Assembly: GCA_900545185.1 (NCBI GenBank)
Contig: UQYH01000009.1
Coordinates: 1-35,977 of the forward strand
DNA from: an uncultured Eubacteriales bacterium
GTDB lineage: Bacteria; Bacillota; Clostridia; UBA1381; UBA9506
Reading direction: 5' to 3'
DNA length: 35,977 bases
Shown here: piece by piece, positions 31,235-35,977 of the stretch
How the letters are laid out: every line of letters starts with the position of its first letter
Numbering within the stretch: position 1 is the first letter of the stretch
Notes under the pieces: model-generated
The model's database searches: none
Told to the model about the DNA's origin: nothing
What the model saw: only the letters and a program-made list of their open reading frames with translations
Translations under genes and position numbers: made by a program

Positions 31235-34200
31235 ATGTTTGAAACAATTTTAAATAAAAAAAAAGAATGGAAACAGCTGAACCAATACTTTGGCGAAGGC
31301 ATTTCACCGCTTTCTGTCACAGGGCTGACCGAACAGGCCAAAGCACATGTGACAGCGCATTTGTGCGCCCAAAAACAAACCGGCGCCATGGTGGTGTGTG
31401 ACAGCGATTATTCGGCACGCCGCTTTTGCGAAGCGCTTCGCTTTTTTACGGAAGCGGAAAGCATTTATTACCCATCGAAAGAGATTGAATATTATAAGGT
31501 CGATGCCAAAAGCAACGAACTGGAGGCACAGCGTCTGGCCGCTCTCGGCCGCTTGGCCGAGGAAGGGGAACAGGCCGTTTTTGTGCTGGGTGTTGATGCA
31601 CTTTTGCAATTTGCGGCCGATTTTGCAGCCTTTCGGCAATCCATCATTACATTGGAAGATGGCGGCAGTTATCACGTGGAGACGCTTTTGGAGCAGTTGA
31701 CGAATCTGGGCTATGTACACGAGGATATGGTCGAAGCACGCGGTCAGTATTCGGTGCGCGGCGGCATTGTGGATGTTTATCCCCCGGCAGCCGAAAATCC
31801 GTACCGTATTGAATTTTTCGGGGAAGATATTGACTCCATCCGTGAATTTGACCCGATTATGCAAACATCGGTGCAGCGGCTGGATGCAATTAAAATTGAA
31901 GCGGCACGGGAGCAAACGGCCGGCACAAAGGGGCATCCTTGTGTGGCCGATTACATTGCGGATGAAGCCATTGTGTTTTTTGATGAGCCGGAACGAATCC
32001 GCGAGCGTGCCGAGGGTTATTTGTGGGATATTAACGAAACGGTTGCCGCGCTTTTGGAAAAAGGCGTGATAGAGGAGGCAAAGCCTTCATATATTCATGA
32101 CTATCAAAAGGTACTGGAAAAGCTTTTACAGCACAACTTTGTGGGGCTGTTTACTTTGCCGCAATCCACACAGGATTATCGCCCGAAAATGATTGTGAAT
32201 ATTACCGGGCACGATATTAACACCTATTCCGGCCATCGCGATATGCTTTATGTGGATGTGGAGGATTGGCTGAAGCAGGGATTTGCCGTCTGTATAGCGG
32301 CTTCTTCGGCCTTGCAGGCAGAAGCGCTGTTTCGCGAATTTTCGGAGCTGGATTTTCCGGCCTTTTTATCCAAAAATCCGGATGAGGCAGTGGCCGGACG
32401 TGTTTTGATTACGGAAAAAGCCTTAAAAAGGGGTATTTTATACCCCGAATCCGGCCTTGTCCTGCTTTCGGACAGTGAAATTTTCGGACGTGAAACGAGA
32501 AAAGCACGGCGTAAAAAAGCACCCAAGGGGAACAAATTAAAAAGCTTTGACGATTTGGATATCGGGGATTATGTTGTGCACAGCACGCATGGTATCGGGC
32601 AGTATGTGGGGCTTGATACGCTGACGGTGGAAGGGCATTTAAAGGACTATCTTAAAATTAAATATGCAGGGGATGATTTTTTATATGTCCCCTGTGACCA
32701 GCTGGAGCTTTTGCAGAAGTATATCGGCAAAGAGGCGCGTGTGCGCCTTTCCAAAATGGGCGGCGCCGATTTTGGCCGTCAAAAGGCGCGTGTAAAAAAA
32801 TCCACCATGGAGTTGGCGCAAGGCTTAATTCAGCTTTATGCGGCGCGACAGGCTTCTAAGGGCTATGCCTACACGCCCGATACAACATGGCAAAAGGAAT
32901 TTGAGGATCGGTTTCCCTATGAGGAGACGGATGACCAGCTGACAGCCATCCGCGAAGTGAAGGAGGATATGGAAAGCGCACGGCCGATGGATCGCCTTTT
33001 ATGCGGCGATGTGGGCTATGGCAAGACGGAAGTAGCGTTGCGCGCGGCCTTTAAGGCCGTACAGGATTCGAAGCAGGTGGCCTATCTTGCCCCCACAACG
33101 GTTTTGGCGCTGCAGCACTATAACACCTTTGTAAGCCGTATGAAGGATTTCCCCGTGCGTGTGGAGCTTTTAAGCCGTCTGATTTCGCAAAAAGAGCAGT
33201 CAGCTGTTTTAAAACGGCTGAAAAACGGTGAAACGGACATTGTCATCGGCACACATCGTCTGTTGGGGAAGGATATAGAATTTCACGATTTGGGGCTTTT
33301 GGTAATCGACGAAGAACAGCGTTTTGGCGTAAAGCATAAAGAACGCATTAAAGAAATGAAGCATAATGTAGATGTGCTGACCCTTTCGGCCACGCCGATT
33401 CCGCGAACTCTGCACATGTCTATGATAAACATTAAGGATATGAGCGTGCTTTCCGAGCCGCCGCAGGATCGGTACCCCGTTTCGACCTATGTGGTGGAAT
33501 ATAACCCCGTCATTATCGAAAATGCCATTAAAAAGGAACTGTCACGCGGGGGACAGGTGTACTATCTGCATAATCGGACGCAGAGCATTTCTGCCTGCGC
33601 GCGCCGTTTGGCCGAGAGCATCCCAGGCGCACGGGTGCGCTTTGCACACGGGCAGATGGATCCCGAAACACTGGAGGATGTTATGCTGCAAATGCAGGCC
33701 GGGGAGATTGATATTTTGGTTTGTACCACCATTATTGAAACCGGCTTGGATATTCAAAACGTAAATACCATGATTGTAGAGGATGCCGACCGTTTGGGGC
33801 TGGCACAGCTCTATCAGCTGCGCGGCCGCGTGGGACGCAGCAATCGGCGCGCATTCTGCTATTTAACCTATCGGCGTGATAAGTCCCTGAGGGAAGAGGC
33901 CGTTAAGCGCCTTTCGGCCATACGGGAATTTACGGAGTTTGGCTCCGGCTTTAAAATTGCCATGCGTGATTTGGAAATCCGCGGTGCCGGTAATCTTTTG
34001 GGCGCCGAGCAGCACGGCCATATGGAGACGGTTGGATATGATATGTATTGCCGCCTTTTGGAAGAATGTGTAAATGAATTGCAGGGACGTCCGGCAACGG
34101 AAGAGGACTGGGAGCCGCAGCTGGATTTTGAGGCGGATGCTTATATCCCGGCTACTTATATCCGCAATCACAGACATCGGCTGGAATTTTATAAAAAGAT

Positions 34201-34564
34201 TGCCGCGGTGGCAAATGAGGAGGACAGCCGCGATACGGCGGATGAACTAATCGACCGCTTTGGCGAATATCCTGCCTGTGTGGGCAATTTGCTGTTGGCG
34301 GCCGAGTGCAAAGCCTTGGCCAAGCAAACGGGTATTGCACAGATTACCATGCGTGACAATAACATCCTGTTTTACTTTAAAAACAGCTTCGACCCGGCGC
34401 TGATTGCACAGTTAATCGGTGCATATAAGGGAAAAATTTTGCTTTCGGCAGGTCAAAAGCCATATTTTTCGTATCGTCTGACGGATGCAGAGAAAAAAAC
34501 CTTACTTGTCAGTATTAAAAGTTTGTTACAAGCCTATAAAGACTTGCACAATAGAGAAAAGTAG
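31235..34564 (+). CDS. mfd: Transcription-repair coupling factor
   Basis: Mfd is a DNA translocase that removes stalled RNA polymerase and recruits the Uvr proteins. It is 1109 residues, slightly under the usual 1150-1180. The N-terminal UvrB-like part includes YSVRGGIVDVYPP and YRIEFFGEDIDSIREFD. The RNA-polymerase-interacting domain starts near 445 (YVVHSTHGIGQYVG). The Walker A LLCGDVGYGKTEVALRAAF is near 590, DEEQRFGV is the DEEx motif, and ETGLDIQN and QLYQLRGRVGRS are helicase motifs. A C-terminal TRCF domain ends the protein. The ribosome binding site is weak. It links in function with uvrB, encoded 28 kb upstream. Confidence 0.97.
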   Translation: MFETILNKKKEWKQLNQYFGEGISPLSVTGLTEQAKAHVTAHLCAQKQTGAMVVCDSDYSARRFCEALRFFTEAESIYYPSKEIEYYKVDAKSNELEAQRLAALGRLAEEGEQAVFVLGVDALLQFAADFAAFRQSIITLEDGGSYHVETLLEQLTNLGYVHEDMVEARGQYSVRGGIVDVYPPAAENPYRIEFFGEDIDSIREFDPIMQTSVQRLDAIKIEAAREQTAGTKGHPCVADYIADEAIVFFDEPERIRERAEGYLWDINETVAALLEKGVIEEAKPSYIHDYQKVLEKLLQHNFVGLFTLPQSTQDYRPKMIVNITGHDINTYSGHRDMLYVDVEDWLKQGFAVCIAASSALQAEALFREFSELDFPAFLSKNPDEAVAGRVLITEKALKRGILYPESGLVLLSDSEIFGRETRKARRKKAPKGNKLKSFDDLDIGDYVVHSTHGIGQYVGLDTLTVEGHLKDYLKIKYAGDDFLYVPCDQLELLQKYIGKEARVRLSKMGGADFGRQKARVKKSTMELAQGLIQLYAARQASKGYAYTPDTTWQKEFEDRFPYEETDDQLTAIREVKEDMESARPMDRLLCGDVGYGKTEVALRAAFKAVQDSKQVAYLAPTTVLALQHYNTFVSRMKDFPVRVELLSRLISQKEQSAVLKRLKNGETDIVIGTHRLLGKDIEFHDLGLLVIDEEQRFGVKHKERIKEMKHNVDVLTLSATPIPRTLHMSMINIKDMSVLSEPPQDRYPVSTYVVEYNPVIIENAIKKELSRGGQVYYLHNRTQSISACARRLAESIPGARVRFAHGQMDPETLEDVMLQMQAGEIDILVCTTIIETGLDIQNVNTMIVEDADRLGLAQLYQLRGRVGRSNRRAFCYLTYRRDKSLREEAVKRLSAIREFTEFGSGFKIAMRDLEIRGAGNLLGAEQHGHMETVGYDMYCRLLEECVNELQGRPATEEDWEPQLDFEADAYIPATYIRNHRHRLEFYKKIAAVANEEDSRDTADELIDRFGEYPACVGNLLLAAECKALAKQTGIAQITMRDNNILFYFKNSFDPALIAQLIGAYKGKILLSAGQKPYFSYRLTDAEKKTLLVSIKSLLQAYKDLHNREK

Positions 34565-34572
34565 TGTATAAT
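34544..34572 (+). promoter_or_regulatory. Promoter of the prsA-like gene
   Basis: TTGCAC (34544-34549), 17-bp spacer, perfect TATAAT (34567-34572). It begins inside the last codons of mfd. Confidence 0.7.
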
Positions 34573-34692
34573 AGATATGACATGCTGTATTTTCTTGTTT
34601 TTGGCAGAATTTTTACGGCGTACAGCCGATTATGACAGCGTACGAGATTAAAATTACCGGCTGATGTCTTGGCCGGAGGAGGAGTGTTGACC

Positions 34693-35766
34693 TTGAAGAA
34701 CATGAAGAAAATTGCCGCCGTGCTTTGCATACTGAGCGTTTTGCTGGGTGCATCCGGCTGCGGAAAATTGCAGATTTCCAGAGAGATTGCTAAGGTGAAC
34801 GGCCGCATAGTAACCAAAGCGGAATATCTGTATTACTTAGAAAATGTAAAACAGCAGATGCTGCAAAAGTCCGGCACGCAGGATACAACAGGCTTTTGGG
34901 ATGCTGAAATTGACGGCGAGAAAGCCAGCGAAGCAGCCAAGAAAAAAGCACTGGAGGAAATGCTCCGTGTTGAAATTGCTTGCGTAAAGGCAGAAGAAAA
35001 AGGCTTATCGGCCTCGGCAGACGAGATTAAGCAAATTCGTGCAACCGTGAAATCGACAGACAAGAACACGAAAACGCAGATTACATCGTTAAAGAACAAA
35101 ACCGGCTTGTCGGACGATCAGCTGATTGCACTTTTAACTAAAACATCGCTGGCCAATGCGTTTGCAAGTGATGTGAACCAAAACGATCCGGAGGCTTTGG
35201 TGCCCACCGAGCAGGAGATTGCAGAAGCGTATGAGCGTGACTATGTACACGTTAAGCACATTTTGATTAAGAGCGAAGCAGACAGCACCGATACGACGGC
35301 CGCAGACAGCGGCGATGCCGATGCAAGTGCAAGCGCAGAGCCGACCGCAACACCCGACCCCGAAGCTGTGAAGGCAGAGCGCAAGGCGCTGGCAGCCGAG
35401 GTGCTTGAAAAAGCAAAGGCCGGTCAGGACTTTGACGCATTGGTCAAAGAGTACGGCGAGGATCCCGGCATGGAGCAGTCGCCGGACGGCTACACCTTTA
35501 CCAAGGGCACCATGGCAGCAGAATTTGAAACGGCATCCTTTGCGCTGAAGGTCGGCGAAATTTCTGATTTGGTTGAAACCAGCTTTGGATGGCATATTAT
35601 TAAAAAGTATGACTTGCCCAAATCCGGTGAAGATTATGACAATGCCATGCAGACCATTAAGAGCACACTTTCGCAAGATAAGTACAACGCTTTGGTTGAC
35701 AGCTATAAGAGCGATATGACCATTGACATCCGTCAGAATGTGGTTGACGGCATTAAAGTAAAATAA
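34693..35766 (+). CDS. prsA: PrsA-like peptidyl-prolyl isomerase lipoprotein
   Basis: This is an extracytoplasmic foldase anchored to the membrane, 357 residues. The signal peptide is MKNMKKIAAVLCILSVLL with lipobox GASGC, and the lipidated Cys is at about residue 23. A SurA-like N-terminal chaperone part follows (VNGRIVTKAEYLYYLE). The parvulin-type domain starts HVKHILIK. It is interrupted by an Ala/Ser/Asp/Thr-rich insert with ADSGDADASASAEPTATPDP, then resumes with EYGEDPGMEQSPDG, and ends with FGWHIIKKYD. I favour the TTG start at 34693, because GGAGGAGGAG lies about 8 bases upstream; ATG at 34702 is too far from it. A small hairpin CCGGC-N10-GCCGG precedes the ribosome binding site. Confidence 0.88.
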   Translation: MKNMKKIAAVLCILSVLLGASGCGKLQISREIAKVNGRIVTKAEYLYYLENVKQQMLQKSGTQDTTGFWDAEIDGEKASEAAKKKALEEMLRVEIACVKAEEKGLSASADEIKQIRATVKSTDKNTKTQITSLKNKTGLSDDQLIALLTKTSLANAFASDVNQNDPEALVPTEQEIAEAYERDYVHVKHILIKSEADSTDTTAADSGDADASASAEPTATPDPEAVKAERKALAAEVLEKAKAGQDFDALVKEYGEDPGMEQSPDGYTFTKGTMAAEFETASFALKVGEISDLVETSFGWHIIKKYDLPKSGEDYDNAMQTIKSTLSQDKYNALVDSYKSDMTIDIRQNVVDGIKVK

Positions 35767-35782
35767 TAAAAGAACATGTAAA

Positions 35783-35810
35783 ACAAGGTACGGCAAAAGC
35801 CGTACCTTGT
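35783..35810 (+). terminator. Terminator after the prsA-like gene
   Basis: A 12-bp stem, ACAAGGTACGGC (35783-35794) with its complement (35799-35810), has an AAAA loop; the 3' end is only modestly T-rich. Confidence 0.7.
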
Positions 35811-35813
35811 TTG

Positions 35814-35963
35814 AGCGTGTCGATGTTTCGACACGCTTCAAGTCGAAATCTCTCTTCGAGAGCTTTCGCTTGAGAATAAGGGCTTTCGCTCGCGCGGCGC
35901 TTACCGCGCCAGCCCATTATAGGAGCGGTTTTTGCGGTACACGCCCGCGAAAACCGCATTTTT
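35814..35963. repeat. Run of hairpins at the window end
   Basis: After the terminator come: AGCGTGTCGA with TCGACACGCT (35814-35823, 35828-35837); CTCTC-TTC-GAGAG (35850-35862); GGGCT...AGCCC (35880-35915) enclosing GCGCGG-CGCTTA-CCGCGC (35892-35909); and GCGGTTTT...AAAACCGC (35925-35957) with an inner GCGG/CCGC and a TTTTT tail. The last looks like a strong terminator. No promoter or ORF is evident; the run may be a palindromic repeat element or a small RNA. Confidence 0.45.
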
Positions 35964-35977
35964 AAGTCAGAGGGGAA

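Overview
The window looks like a chromosomal segment of an endospore-forming member of the Clostridia (Firmicutes, moderate GC). The support is the set of sporulation genes: spmA-spmB, a cwlJ-gerQ pair, spoIIGA-sigE, and a Spo0A-type promoter ahead of spoIIGA with an unusually long spacer. Clear AGGAGG-type ribosome binding sites and TTGACA/TATAAT-type promoters with 17-bp spacers fit the same group. I cannot place it below that level. I saw no tRNA, rRNA, CRISPR array, insertion sequence or phage gene.

Layout, left to right. 1-3.0 kb: an AraC-type regulator, then uvrB behind a possible LexA/DinR box. 3.1-6.1 kb, minus strand: a cysteine/sulfur operon metY-cysK-Rrf2 regulator. It has a near-consensus promoter overlapped by Rrf2-type palindromes, and a short upstream ORF in its leader that ends Leu-Cys-Cys-stop. 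6.2-7.9 kb, plus strand: spmA, spmB and a flavin-reductase-like gene. 8.1-10.1 kb, minus strand: a lysyl-tRNA synthetase with an extra C-terminal tRNA-binding OB domain. 10.3-11.3 kb, minus strand: gerQ and cwlJ, spore-coat and cortex-lytic germination proteins.

11.4-15.8 kb looks like the accessory part. A LacI-family repressor faces an L-fucose-isomerase-like gene across a palindromic operator, followed by two tandem paralogous ATP-grasp (RimK-like) genes. 15.7-17.3 kb, minus strand: sigE and spoIIGA, overlapping by 80 bp. 17.4-19.1 kb: a GtrB-type glycosyltransferase and a GtrA flippase behind a long GC-rich leader. 19.1-19.5 kb is a noncoding stretch with DnaA-box-like repeats and a long pyrH leader.

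19.5-34.6 kb is an ordinary housekeeping run on the plus strand. It carries pyrH, frr, uppS, cdsA, dxr and rseP (nucleotide, ribosome recycling, isoprenoid and phospholipid, membrane proteolysis), then mutL, miaA, recD2, an O-methyltransferase, pth and mfd (DNA repair and translation quality). A PrsA-like foldase lipoprotein and a hairpin-rich noncoding tail close the window.

The most interesting signals are regulatory. They are the Cys-Cys leader peptide before metY, a shared structured element just upstream of both pyrH and the flavin-reductase gene, the structured leader of the glycosyltransferase gene, and the ATP-grasp pair in which the second copy has an altered metal-site motif.
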